Shown piece after piece: positions 36,188 through 48,789 of a stretch of 64,000 nucleotides of DNA. Each line of letters starts with the position of its first letter. The stretch's first letter is position 1. The position numbers and the translations under genes are program-made. The notes under the pieces are model-generated. The model was not told where the DNA came from. It ran no database searches and was given only the letters and a program-made list of their open reading frames with translations. Origin of the DNA: Fasciolopsis buskii (lineage: Eukaryota > Platyhelminthes > Trematoda > Plagiorchiida > Fasciolidae); assembly GCA_008360955.1 (NCBI GenBank), contig LUCM01002871.1:130979-194978 (forward strand), given 5' to 3'.

Positions 36188-37873
36188 GACACACAAATGT
36201 TTGCATACTCAAATCTGAGTAACGGCAAATTAACTGAAATCCACTGTGTAACTGATGCAGTCGATAATATCAAACGTACATTCCGGACTTGTTCAGAATT
36301 ATCACCAAACTGCTAGAATGATGTTTTCTACTCCAGTTGGAGTTTCGATGGCAATCAGTTGAAGAATAACTTTAGCCTACAGTTCGTTTTGTGGAAAAGT
36401 TTGGGAATACAGAACCGGTAGCGCTGTATTGGAAAAACATAAATATACATATACATTCCTTGTAATACAATGTTGCTTTCCTTGCATGAGTGCTGCTCAA
36501 ATGAATGTATAAATACGCGTCTGAACAAAACGGAGCTTCGAAATGCTTCAGCCTAAACTTCCATAATGAAAATCATGTCGCTTCGACTGAAGGACAGAAT
36601 AGGATGAGCTAATTTTACCTAGCCATATAAAGCAAACAGAAACAGCGATGAAGTCGGCACATTAAAAATAAATACCTATGCTCAAGAAACAATTCAGTCA
36701 GGACAAGGAATTCACGAGGAATTTTAAGCTTTCCAATGCAAATGCAATATCTCGTGACTTAATGCTTCGGCTAAAATGGTTCATGTACAGCATCGAACTT
36801 TCCATCCAGGCAAACCGGTTTCCACGTGTCACAAATTCTTGGTCCATCACGTGAGTATCGATTGTTTTGAAGCAACAACTTAGCCTGATATCCGAATAAT
36901 CAGGGCTAGACTTTGTAGATTCACACACTATACACACGAAATCTTTCCCGCCAGGTTTTAGCGAGAATTGTCACGTGCAATTCGTTTGTGAAAACATTGT
37001 AACACGCTATCTGGTCGACCATCTGGTCGAGTCACTCCACTGGCTGGAAACCTAGGAAGCGATACATATGCATCAAATCGACCAATCTCAAAATGATGCA
37101 ACTAGTTAAACGGGCCGACAATCACAGCACGAACTTACATCAACTCTTCGCGGTAACTGTATTCACGGAAACATGAGGGTTACTACTAGCTTACACAAAA
37201 ATGCAAGGTGTAGACTAGCATACTAAAGGATAGTGATTTTCAGAAATGGCCTTTTTACAGAATCCTACTAATCGGAAAAACAAAAATACTGGAAATATAT
37301 TCTAGGAGAACATAATTTGATGAATATGGCCGTCTACTGTGATTTTCGACCATGACACTTTGGCGGGTTAAAAACCACGATATCCGATGATGTGTGGGGG
37401 TACACGAGAAACTTAATCAATTCTACTTATGCGCCGTTAGCGAACCGCTTGTCGGAAGCGTAAAACAATTAATTAAAAAAATTATTAAGTAATAACTAAT
37501 TAACTTGTCATTTATCATGATTGCACAAGGATATAACACAGACTTGAATGTGAACAACATGACTGGACGGGCTAATTGAATTTTCTTCTCGGTGGACTCC
37601 GATTCGCGAAAGTAATTATCACACTACTTGGCGTTTAGTACAAAAACGTTATTTGTACTCCGGTGGCATGCTGTCAAACCTTTGATAGAATACTGGAGCC
37701 GATTAGGAGTATGCATTTGTGTCGCTCACACGCTATTCCTCAGGCATGAGACACATCTGCTTATTTGGTCATTCAGCACTACTCATTGGATGAGATCTGA
37801 CAGAAACTTTTGCAAAAATACACGTTCACACGCAATTCGTCGACCACGTTTTCTTCTCGATGTTTTGTTCTAG

Positions 37874-37912
37874 CCTTCATGAGCAACGGAATCGGACTAT
37901 GTTTGATCCGTG
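37874..37912 (+). CDS. Micro-exon candidate, 39 bp
   Basis: The acceptor TTCTTCTCGATGTTTTGTTC ends in TAG at 37873 and is among the best in the window. The donor GTATGT starts at 37913. In the shared phase it reads FMSNGIGLCLIR with a trailing G. Phase 0 contains TGA. Twelve open codons and strong sites on both sides make it one of the best members. Confidence 0.58.
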
Positions 37913-38625
37913 GTATGTAATAATTTCATTGTCTTCGTGACTAATTTCGCTAACTTAACGATTGTTCGTTCTGCCTCCGGACTGGCTGATCTATTGTTGT
38001 CACATGTGCGAATATATACACACATGCAATCCCATGCAATCCTACGTTCGGTTGTGTTATCTAAGAATTTCTGTTCGACCCCCTGCGTCAATGCGCGTAT
38101 AACATCCTGGTCCTACTTAGCTCGTTTTCTGTGCAAAATTCCGTTAAGATGGGCATGGGTCCGTCAATGGATTCCCCACTTCTTCTAGCGTTTCTTTTAA
38201 GGTTAATAGAAACTAAATTCGAGTCTGCTCTCTCCAGTTTGGAGCTTTCTTATTGATATATGGAATGATAAATCTCGTACGATCGGACATCACTAATGAA
38301 TTGTATGCTGTTCAACCGAAATCGAACAGGGCTTACAATGTAGGACAATTAATTGTCTAATGAAAAATGTGAAAGCTGAATTTTTCCGCCATTTCACGGC
38401 TCTGTCCTAGGGAAGTATACGGTCCACATGAAAATCGATCAATCTGATTAGTGCTTAATAAAAGAGAAACTCGACGGAATATATTCGGCTTTCAGAACGA
38501 GGAAAGGCTGTCATTAGGAGACGCCAAGGTACAAAATCACCCAAAACATAATCGGGTAAGCAGATCGATTTATTCAAATTAATTCGAACTGCCATATATA
38601 TATAATTGTTCGAATTATTTTGAAT

Positions 38626-38742
38626 ATATATATATATATTTAGAGTTGAGAAGACGTACACTGAGTTAATACGTTTATCGTGACGTTTCGATCCAAACTA
38701 GGACTCGTTGTCAAACGTAAATATATATATATATATATATAT
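38626..38742 (-). repeat. Hammerhead-like repeat between AT tracts, copy 2
   Basis: The AT tracts at 38626-38640 and 38719-38742 flank a core shared with 9.2 kb. On the minus strand ACGTTT (38713-38718) pairs with AAACGT (38671-38676). Inside lie GTCC and GGAT, which pair across a short loop, then CGAAAC, and a mini-stem CG..CG. This is the layout of a type I hammerhead with a tiny stem III, as in Penelope-like elements, but the CUGANGA box reads ACAACGA. The right 24-base arm of copy 1 is absent. Confidence 0.55.
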
Positions 38743-39917
38743 GCATATAAACCAATTTCTTCCTTGATCCAAGACCTTCTATTCGTGATTGCGATCAGGT
38801 AAAATCATTGCCAGGAACTTCAATTCCGGGAAATGTTTCTGATTAATCACCGAAATAGGCAGAGTGGATTCTGTAAGAATTTGGACCCGAGTGTATTTTA
38901 GTGTGCTACAGAACAAAACCGGATTGAAAGCACTCGCCCGTTTTGGTGTGGATTTACCAACGTCTTTGCAATATTGTTAAGCATGCATCGAACACATCTT
39001 TTGTAGATGTAATCTTGTCTTGAGAAAATTTCATGTATCGTCACTTGTATGAAAAGAATGGTCTAGGTATCAACCGGAACTGATCATAAAATGTTTGCTT
39101 ACTGTTCTCATCGCCTTGCTTTTTGACTGGAAAATCAAAAAGCATTAGAAAATGGTATACGGTGAGCGGAAATGACAGTGTGAATGGAAGAATACACGCA
39201 ATTGACACGGTGAATCTTTCGAAAACGTTTCATGCCAGTCAAATGTGGGGGGAGGTTAGAGGTTGGGAACGACTGGAAGTGCAGCTACTAACATGCTTGT
39301 GCACTGGGTGCCCCGACCGCAGACTAGCGATTGTCAATACTCTACCTGTCTGCTGGGTTCATCATCTAAAATCTGCACGATTTGATCGCATATTTTCGTT
39401 GTGTGATGGACCATGGTAGGTTCATGAAGCTTCTACTCCAATCGAGAAATGCCGAGAACCTGGTGTGGCAAACTTGTAATCACAAATTCGATATGCAAGT
39501 TAGAAGAAAGTGGTTCAACCGTGGTGATTAGAGCCGAGTTATTCCCTGAATCTGTCTCCCTTAACCGGTATAGAATGCACACGAAAACTTAATACGTGAA
39601 TCGGAACGGGCTGAGTGGCGTCCTTCATATGCGATTGCGTAATTGGTTGGAAAACGAGTCAGCTGATCTAAACTGATCACATTTGACGATAGAGTATCAC
39701 CGATACATTATGTTACAATCCCCAAGTGGTTCCAGAATAATTAACGGAAAGCGGCAGGATAGGAAAAGGAGAACAAATTACTCGACAAAAGAGTAATCCC
39801 CCGCTACATTGGTCCAAAACGTCCCAGTGTACGGACAACGTACATTCTGAACAGAAAATCAAGAATGTGAAAGGATCGTTGCAAACTTGTGCTAACTAAG
39901 ACACCTAATTATTTCAG

Positions 39918-40057
39918 GTATTCCGAAACACCGATGGAAAGTGATAAAGAATGAAACTGGAATCAAAGCATTCGGATACGATAAGATGACAGCCAGACAC
40001 GAAAGAAAATCTCCTAATGTTACGGAAGATATCAGAAAAAATGGAGAGTCGGACTGA
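39918..40057 (+). CDS. Possible alternative terminal exon
   Basis: The acceptor CACCTAATTATTTCAG is strong. In the shared phase the frame stays open for 45 codons to a TGA at 40055. The peptide is very hydrophilic and contains two N-glycosylation-type triplets (NET and NVT). No donor gives an in-phase micro-exon, and no AATAAA follows, so this is a speculative last exon. Confidence 0.22.
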
Positions 40058-40204
40058 TTTGAAACTAGTTGACACGGAGTGCTATCATCGGGTTATCTGA
40101 AACCTGTGCGTGTGAAGTACCGGTCAAACGAACCAGGTAAGTAGAGGCTTCTTGAAGCAAACCAGACTTGGTACATCTTGGAAGTAGGAGATTCAATGTT
40201 TTCA

Positions 40205-40487
40205 TGAAATAATTCACCATGTGATATCATCGCTCAAATCACTATAAAGAAACCATGGAAGTACTGTACAGCTGTTTCATCCTTGTTAGGAATCATCAGA
40301 GCCTGCCCGATAGCGTAATGGTTAAGGCGATCGACTGAGAATCGTTTGTCCCGAGTTCGCGTCCCAGTTCGGGCGCGGTGGATATGCACTGCTGATGATT
40401 CCTAACAAGCTGGATAGCCCAGCTGTACAGTGCTTCCATGGTTTCTTTGTGGTGATTTGAGCGATGATATCTCATGGTGAATTATAT
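40205..40487 (+). repeat. Palindromic tRNA-like element, copy b
   Basis: Arms of about 90 bp (40210-40299 and 40392-40485) are near-perfect inverted copies flanking a tRNA-like core at 40301-40376. In the core GCCCGA (40305) pairs with TCGGGC (40369) like an acceptor stem. TAGCGTAATGGTTAAGGCG resembles an A box and D arm, CGA-CTGAGAA-TCG an anticodon arm, and GAGTTCGCGTCCC a B box. A genuine tRNA gene is unlikely because the core is repeated at 7.7 and 58.8 kb with the same flanks. Confidence 0.82.
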
Positions 40488-41243
40488 CAAACCAGACTTC
40501 TCAACTAGAGGTCGAAAGAAATGACAGCCGAATTTAGTTCGTTACATTCTATTGGCAGACTAATCGCTCAAAGATGACAGTAAAGAAATCAGCCAGCCGA
40601 TAGACTGAACGTTGTGATGAGAGACTAACAGGAACTTAGATAAAAGTAGACAAACAATTTGAAAAGGTATATAGCAAGCTGACTGATTTCATGGAGCTGT
40701 TTATGCTTTTAGACGACAGAAGTCTGGCATATGCGTTCTAACCCATTCACGTGACCGCTCAGTCCGGCGTCTGAGGAATTGAATCATCCGTATTTGGTTA
40801 TGGCCGCATAGAACACGAAAGGCAAAATGGATTAACGATGATAATAATAACTATTTAACGCCCGTAAAGCATGCAAAATAAGTTTCAACTGATTGAGTAA
40901 CACTTTAAATTTTGTGGATTAACGCTTTGAATTTTGACGAGATTTTTGGGATTCCACGATACTCCGAAAAGTCCCGGGAAGTTGCGCACGCAGCCCAGAG
41001 TACTTAGCATTACAAATGTTTCAGCAATCCCATACGTGAACACGTGGAGCACCTAAGAGTAGACCTCTTGAATGTGTCCCAGAATTCGGTTAATTTGTTG
41101 TCGATCATTTCTTGTTTGCTTAGATTTTCAGGAAAATTGCATTGTGTGATTTTTCATTCCCTTTATGGAATAACGCCAGCATTCATCACATGTAAAATTT
41201 AACGGTCGACAAAATGATACATTCAAGTACACTCTCTAACAGT

Positions 41244-41427
41244 TGGCCGGCGGCGGCCAAGCGGTTGAGGTCGTGATGTTTGGATGTGGAGGTCGTGGGT
41301 TCGAGTCCTCCCACCGTCGGTCAACTTCCGCAGCTGGCAGCCCTTTGTTGGCCGTGAGCCCCTTCCTGAAAAATGATTTACACCTTGTTATTTCACTAAT
41401 AAAAAGGAAGTAAATGATAAAAGATGA
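41244..41427 (+). repeat. tRNA-derived SINE, copy 7 (fullest copy)
   Basis: Full order: GGCCAAGCGGTTGAGGTCG (A-box region), GTGGGTTCGAGTCC (B box), ACCGTCGGTCAACTTC, CTGGCAGCCCTTTGTTGGCC, CCTTCCTGAAAAATGATTTA, then the A/T-rich tail with GGAAGTAAATGATAAAAGA. Acceptor-like arms pair except at one position. This is a good seed for defining the family. Confidence 0.92.
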
Positions 41428-43294
41428 AAGTTCTGAATGATATCATTCGAAAATACTTCACATAACGAGTCATCAGCTCAAAATGTTTCATCGGGTCACC
41501 AAACCCCAACGGTTAAGTCCCAATGCACCGCTTGGATTAGCAGTAACCAGTGACGCAAATACTCACGTAGTTCGAGTTTTTCCTGGGCTTTATTTCGAGG
41601 GTAGAATGTCAAACAAAGAAACAAAACATTGTATGTCTCGTATCACGAGTCGGTATTGTATTCGCTTATGTTTGCGCATCAAAGAATAGCTTTTTAACCT
41701 TACTGAAGCAAACAAGACGAAATTCGTTCTGACCGATAGGTATACCCATTTTTAAACACTCTGTAATTATACCCGTTGAATAGTGATCGTTGATTGTGTG
41801 TTAGTCGTATGAAGCAGCTGTGAAAACACGAGACAGAAGAAGGCTGTAACGGAATTCGCAGAGCAAACAATTGGCATCGAACAGTGAACATTAAAGGAGG
41901 TTAAAACACACGTGAAAGTCCCAAACACCTTGGGAGTGTTTTCACACCTGGGTTTTACGGACCCTTCCGGCTGGGAGCATAGTGAGTGGGGCGAATAAAC
42001 TGGACGCAGGGGTGAATCTGTGATACGGAATTCCCTTACAACTCTCCTACTGATTTGAGCACTAAACGAGAGGCGAGATTCGATATCAGGTCACGCCCCG
42101 GGTTTTTTGTGAACACCAGAACTAGCAACTACGAAGAAATGACCAAAGCCAAGCCAAAAAGCAAAAGAGAAGAAAAACGTGTCAGACCGAGAAGTAGGGA
42201 CCCTCCGATTTGATAAACATTGGGAAAATCAGCCATTCGAAGAGCATTAATGTCGAAAATGAATTGTTCCTTTTAATGGGACAAAATAAAGTCATAGATA
42301 ATTCGAAAAACAAATAAAAGTAGCAAATTCAGCTACCATGAGTTGCAGCTCAGTTTCCTACACGAAAACTTAGCCCTCTTTCCATGAGCTTAATGGATGT
42401 CAAAAAGTTTGCCCTTGCTTACGGATTTTGCCAGTTGTTCTAAGAGCAGCGACGGCAAACCCCACACCAACAATCCGCCCTGCGCATCCAGCCTGGACCA
42501 CAGACTTTAATTCATCGATTCGAAAATCGGTTTCCTGAACTTCATCGTGAAAACCCACTCAAATTAGATAAACCTGCTTTATTCATTGCGTTGAACTGTT
42601 CGAGAACAGAATCCTATACGATCTACCATTTGTTGGCGTCAAACCAGTGGCACACTGGGGATTCCTTTTTGTGTCTACTGCAGGGAAAGTTTCATCTCGT
42701 ATTGTCAGGTACGAAGTCGTGGAAGTAACAAAATGAATCACCGACCATGTGGAAATTAGCAACTCCAATTATCCTTACCTGAGGCCCTTGTCTAATGAGC
42801 TCCGGATCACAAGTGAATAAGCACGCAGTGCATCATGTCTATGCCTTACGGTTTTAAACCATGGAAAAATGCTTTGACGGGCGATGGTGACTTGGTTATA
42901 CTGTCTCGCACTCCAGAAAGACCACAGATTCTTAGCTCAAATCCACCGGTCATTGTTCTATTAGATAGCTAATTCATGTCGTCCAACTCGATACCACGAT
43001 TCACTTGTTAAGACCTTATGCGATCCAATGCCACCCAATGTTCCAGGGTCACGATAACCGGTTCCTTTCCTCTGTGTAACCGTCCCTAATGACTATACGA
43101 CTTTCACCTTCCATTAAACTCATACTTTAAGCATACCAAAAGATGAAACTGACTTCACTTCGGGCTGCGATGCAAATTCTGTTTGCAGTAGCACATACTA
43201 CAACATGCATGCTGTTCGTATTTCAAGCTAGGCAAAATGTTTATGGAAACTTTACTTGAGACATAAGATAAGGAATATTTTCAATCCCGTATAC

Positions 43295-43335
43295 ACCACA
43301 CACACGCACACACACACACACCCACACACACACAA
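43295..43335. repeat. (CA)n microsatellite
   Basis: CA units with a CG and a CCC interruption. Confidence 0.95.
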
Positions 43336-45262
43336 GACAACCATCAGATACTGCTCTCCTGGTCAGCCAAACCTCGGTAACCCACTTCAGCAGAATTGTC
43401 ACTTATCAAAGATTGAAACTAAGAATAAAGTCTGCAAATATCTCCTAAACATTCATGTTGATTTGTTTAAATAAAATCATGATTTTTCCGCTACGAAAAC
43501 CAAATATCCCCAGAAGTGTCTAAGGACGCATATAAATAAGATGTACCATGGACGCGAAGCTTTCGTCTACCTTTGGCACTGGAATTCGTCCCAATTGAAG
43601 TGCATTATTAAGGAATAGAAAGCGCTACAAATCGAGCGACATAGATGATAGGCCTCACAACACACGCTAACTAGTGTCCGTGCTTATGCATACTGTCTGG
43701 TCATAGGACAATAAATAAAAGACGCTGCTGAATATCATCGCTCATCCCGACCGGCGGATGTGGCATTATATCAGGAAATCATCCAGCATTTGCCAAAAAT
43801 ACCCCGGCAGCCAATGGACCAACCTGGGTTCATGGTCAAAAGCTTGAATGGACACTTCCAAATATTCGGAAGAATAATGTACGACTACCGCACGTTGCCT
43901 GAATGCAATCTTACTGGTTTGAGAGTCACACTAGGAGGCCCAACTTTTGATGATGCTTTTCATAGTACCGAATCACAAATGACGTTCACATAGTTTCTGA
44001 TAGAATTTTGAACTGATTTGCAAGCAGCTAGCTTTGAGTTGTTAACCGTCCGGCTATGTCACTTCATACGAATGAAGGTGGCTAAATAGCTCGAATTGCA
44101 TGTTTCATTATGGCTGTCTGTCGAGTAACAACGCACTGACAATCAAAACCGGTCATTCCGAGACTCAGTTTGCAGTATTTTCTAACTCAAGCAAAACGGA
44201 TATTTGCAATTACTCAGAAACCATCACGATTTCATGCAGGCATGAATACCGGATATATCTTGTTACTAGACTGGTAAATGCAAACTTCAGTGACGTTCGT
44301 CGGTTTAACAGTTCACTGGTCACAAACACCTAAGAACCATAGCCGATCGAATGTTTTCGGATTTTCTTAGCTGATTGAGTCACTTATATCTTTTTAGACA
44401 TGACCAATATGACCGAATGCCGACGATCAGCTTGGCAGGAAGATACCAAGTGACAAATAACGGACAGATGATTCCGAAAGCGTTGTGTATATTGAACTCG
44501 CTGACATCCGTTGTTTCATCCTTCAGTCGCACGCGAACTGAAACGCTAGATCAACTCGGCTCTGTGACTGCTTTTGGAGATATTTCAAACGATTACAACT
44601 GGAGATCGACCTAATCGGGGACTCCGTGATCCGAGGAGCTTGTTGATTTTTCAGGAAGTAGTCTATGGAGGTCACGATATCGTCGAAGGTTGCACGAAGG
44701 TTGACCAACTACCAACGGTAATGATGGCCGGTGAGCTGAATCCTGACGCAACATTGAAGACATATATACTTACATGCTTTTCCTACAGAAACGGCGCTGA
44801 AGTATGAAACTTGGCTCCGAAACTAAGCAATGAATTGGGCTAGCCAACTTGTTCGAAAATTCACTTCGATGGTGGGAGATTTACCTCCATGTTTTAATGT
44901 ATTTATGACAACCTGAACAGAAGCACGCTACATCCCGAATTTAAAACCGGAAATCCAGGGTTGGCTGGAGGTCAAATTAATTACTTTATTCAAAGTCTTT
45001 CGATTTGTGAGCAACGAAAATGACTGTTGGAATTACCTTCGAAAAGCACACTGGCTTCTTTTCTACCTGAAATCGGATAATAGATGTAGGTACACACACG
45101 TGAGTTCATTAAAGTCAGGACCTGAGAACGTGAATTTTAAGTGATGAAGGTTGAAGTTGCATTAACCTTTGGATGCAACGAAAGAATGTCAAACTGACCC
45201 TCACAAACGTGTCCTGTACAGCTACAGAACACCTCATAATTCTATTTTTCCTTGCGCATGCC

Positions 45263-45266
<4 letters not shown>

Positions 45267-45295
<29 letters not shown>
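45267..45295. repeat. (TA)n microsatellite
   Basis: About 14 TA units. Confidence 0.95.
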
Positions 45296-45300
<5 letters not shown>

Positions 45301-45756
45301 TTGTCCGAGGCCACTGAACACAGATGAATTGACTGCAAGGACCAAGAAATAGCTTTTGCGGGTGGAGTCATTCATATGCGGCAGAAAACCGGGTGTTTTA
45401 GTACACGTATGCAAAGCCTAGTACTCAAACGAGACTAGTGTACAACTCATCTTAGATGTTGTGACCGCATTGGCGAGCCAGTGTCATGAAGCATTCCAAG
45501 AGACGTTCTTTTGCGTACGTCTAGGAGGTCACTGATGTCAACCCCAGAGGAGCTGTTAATCACTTTTGAACTACTTGAGCATTCGCACTTCGGTTGTTGT
45601 CGACTTCTGCTTGATTTATGGTTAACAGTCGATTCGTATTACGAGGGCAGAATTATTTAAATAAAACATGTATTTTATAAATCAGTGGACCATTTCTGTC
45701 TTCATTGATAAGGTTAGCACTGGTTAAGTGTTTCCAATGATAGTGGACAAACTGGA

Positions 45757-45799
45757 GTATATATATATATATAAATATGTAGAAATATATGTATATATA
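45757..45799. repeat. Interrupted (TA)n microsatellite
   Basis: A TA tract broken by AATATGTAGA and GTA. Confidence 0.9.
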
Positions 45800-46913
45800 C
45801 CAAGAAGGCAAGCTGGTGTTTCACGTCTTTGTTGCGCAGTTAAACAAGCCCCAGTTCCCAGGACGTACTCGACAGTGCATATGGTTCTTTTTTTGAAGCC
45901 ACGTTCATGCAAGATCGATGTTCTGGCTAGCTGAACTTTTTAGAACCGAGTGACCGTTTGCCGAACGCTTTTGCTTTCGTTGGGCATCCTTTTGACTGTG
46001 TTTGGCCGACGGATCTGACAGATAATTTGAACTGCAGCTCTCAGCCTGGGCGAGTCGTGGTGTTTATCTGAATTGTGAATTTGCTGCACTTATTTCTTGC
46101 TAATTCAGCCTTTGTATGCTGGACAACTCTTTGGACATAGTCGCTATAGCTTCTTTGGACGACTGATACTGACTGTCTTCTCCATTCGTTGTGGTTGCAG
46201 CCTCCTCTACATGCACACATATTTCTCATTCTCGAGTTCAAAAAAACCTAAAATGTAATTCATTCGAAATTTTTATTTTCAAACGAGTGACAGGTTATTC
46301 CAAATATCTTACTTAGCTTTGTCGAAGAGAGATCTGGATTGTTTAGTTAAGAACGAACAAGAAGATGATGTACTAAATAGGAAACAAACAAATCTTAGCT
46401 TCAAGACTGTTAGTGTACTTGATGTAGAAATGGACTAAGTACAATAGATTTTAGAAAATTAATCCATGATTGCGTGGGAATTATTCAGAATAGATATTCC
46501 AACGAAGCCGCTGTTTGTGAAGATGTAAAAAACCTGGTTATCTTGTGCATGTGTCATTTTTCGGTGAATTATTGACATCCTGTTATTCGTTGGCCCAGGG
46601 ATTAATTTGAACCATCATCAAACATACCTCCAAGTTACACGCCCACCTAGTTCGATCTTTCCCCGTGTCCTCGTATGATAAAAAACAGTTACATTTGTCC
46701 TCACTCTAGGCGACTTTTAGTTTCAGGAAGAATCTAACGAAAATTTGTCACAGGATCGATCACAATTCGACTTGGTCGAAGTAAATCCGTAGATCTATCC
46801 ATCCAGATGACGAACATTATCTCATCAGTATAAATCAGTTCACCAGTCGGATCCTAAAGTTGACCACCTATGTTGGCACGCCCTTTTTAGACGGCACTTT
46901 AGTTTTAAATTAG

Positions 46914-46937
46914 TCCCGGCCACTAACCAATCGGTTT
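46914..46937 (+). CDS. Micro-exon candidate, 24 bp
   Basis: The acceptor CACTTTAGTTTTAAATTAG ends at 46913, and GTAAGT starts at 46938. In the shared phase it reads P-A-T-N-Q-S-V with a trailing T. Phase 1 contains TAA. It is isolated: the neighbouring candidates are 9 kb left and 14 kb right. Confidence 0.52.
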
Positions 46938-47519
46938 GTAAGTAACTCGTTCTGACTCACGCATATCGCTGCTCATTCTTTCTCAATAGTTTTACTATTG
47001 CAAATTTAAACACCTTAAGTTGTTTGTCTTAAATGCTGAATTCGGTCTAACGTTTAGGCACACAGCTTGTCGCACCAATTGCAGTGTACAGGAGTTCGAA
47101 ACTCAAATCAATATTATTGACTATGCAGAAGCATGTGATAGGTGATCGTATCTATATTGAGGATTTTCCTGGACTTTCTCACGCCATCATGAAAGTCTTC
47201 TCTTAGCTCGTATGTCGGGGTAATTCGGTCACGTGCTTACGCTTGCACTGTAAGCTGATGATCGATTTGCGTTGGACCAGCACAACTGCCGATCGGCGAA
47301 GCAATGCATAAACACGTAATCAACGCATACGCACACGTGACCTAGGGACGGAAACACTGACCGGGCTTGCCTCATCCATTCGGCCAAGCATGGCACTTCG
47401 TTGGCCTGGTGATTAGTCAGACCTCCGGGTTGAGCCCAAATCAGATTTCGATACCTTAAAGGCTCGTTTATCCCCAAATATAGTAATGCGAACTTGTTGC
47501 TTCCCATATATATGCACCC

Positions 47520-47690
47520 CTAATGCCACAAATTCGATTTTGGTGAGACACCAATTTGGAGTGTACAAGTATAGGGATGCTTGGACAAGAGAGTACCAGG
47601 AACGCATACCTGACGAGCGACAATAACCACAAAACCGGTCTTGTGCTCCCGGGCAAATTTTGTTCACTTGTCCAGATACTACTTACCACT
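47520..47690 (-). repeat. Dispersed repeat, second copy of the 30.6-kb family
   Basis: On the minus strand it reads GACAAGTGAACAAAATTTGC, then CTCTCTTGTCCAAGCATCCC, then TATACTTGTACACTCC, then TCTCACCAAAATCGAATTTG. These blocks follow the order seen at 30,593-30,760. Confidence 0.6.
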
Positions 47691-48789
47691 TATGTATGTT
47701 ATGTTAAACAGAACAAATAGAAAAACGGGATACCGTTTTTGAACCGAGTTTCTCACCAAATTTCGACTTACATTTGAGCATATCTTTGAATTCTGGTTTT
47801 AAAATAAGTTAGCGAAATTAACTGTCAACCAGTTTTCTAATCAGTTTTTTGATAATATTTAATATCCCGACAATCAGACAATAATTAGGTTAGGGATTAA
47901 ACCAACAGATGAAAAAAAACAAGGCTAAACGAAAACCGTTTTAAACCATACATTTTTTTCCACTCTCAAACAGCTCTAGCCAGTCAACTTTATTATCAGC
48001 AGACGAAATGTGATTAAACCTTCCCCGTCCGAATTGTTTTCAGTAGACGAGAAAAAGAATCAAATATCCCAAATGCACAGGTATTTGTGTACCGAAATAA
48101 AATGAAGAACTACCGGGTGCCTAGCAAACATTTACGGTTTCGGATCCTAGTTACCTGATGTCAAACATCATAGCAATAGATTCTGAGACTTGGCTTCGTT
48201 CACATGCCGGATACTTGTCGATTTCTTATGCAATCAGGAAAAAGTGAAATATTTCCAACCATATCTTCAGTTGATGTTACATTTAGTCCCTTGAAAATGA
48301 AGTTGTTTTTTTTAATTCCATCATCTTTTATCTTCATCATCCCAGGGACTGGCAGCGGTTATTTAGTCTCCAGTTGAATGATGTACTTCCGTGACTGAGT
48401 CCTCGGGTTCGTGCAGCACCACGCGGAGAGGCCAACGTTTTGTAGCACATTGCTGGCAAATAGTAGACACGGTAAAACATTTGCAATTTCCCTATTGTAT
48501 TCTCGCCAAACTTCTTCATTCGTGACTCTACACTGTTGGTTGTTTGCGAGCAAGTAACCAGGGGAAAAACCGCGAGTTGCCTATCCCAAACAGCAAGGCG
48601 TCACAAGTACAAAGGCTCAAACGATGACACTGATTGGAACATGTGACACTACAGGTTTATTCTGGAAAGCTTCATAGCGGTTCGTAATTCTTTCACTCCA
48701 ACACCGCTTGAATAGGAGGATTTTCATTTAAACTCACTAACAGAAAGTTGAAAATATCTAACAGTTGTTTTTAAGTAAATCTGAACCAT

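Larger units (their letters stand above)
41428..46913. other. Non-coding stretch with CA and TA tracts
   Basis: No in-phase micro-exon was found. Good acceptors at about 44,655 (TTGTTGATTTTTCAG) and 44,789 (CTTTTCCTACAG) lack donors giving multiples of three. Open frames such as 43760-43993 and 44574-44807 have no recognisable domain. Confidence 0.35.

Noticed and set aside
40301..40376. Genuine tRNA-Leu gene
   Set aside because: The loop reads CTGAGAA in this copy and CTCAGAA in others, the D and T arms are imperfect, and identical flanks occur at 7.6 and 58.7 kb, so it is a repeat.
47207..47209. 3-bp exon between CTCTTAG and GTATGT (also 26,202-26,204)
   Set aside because: A single codon between sites is too likely by chance to claim.
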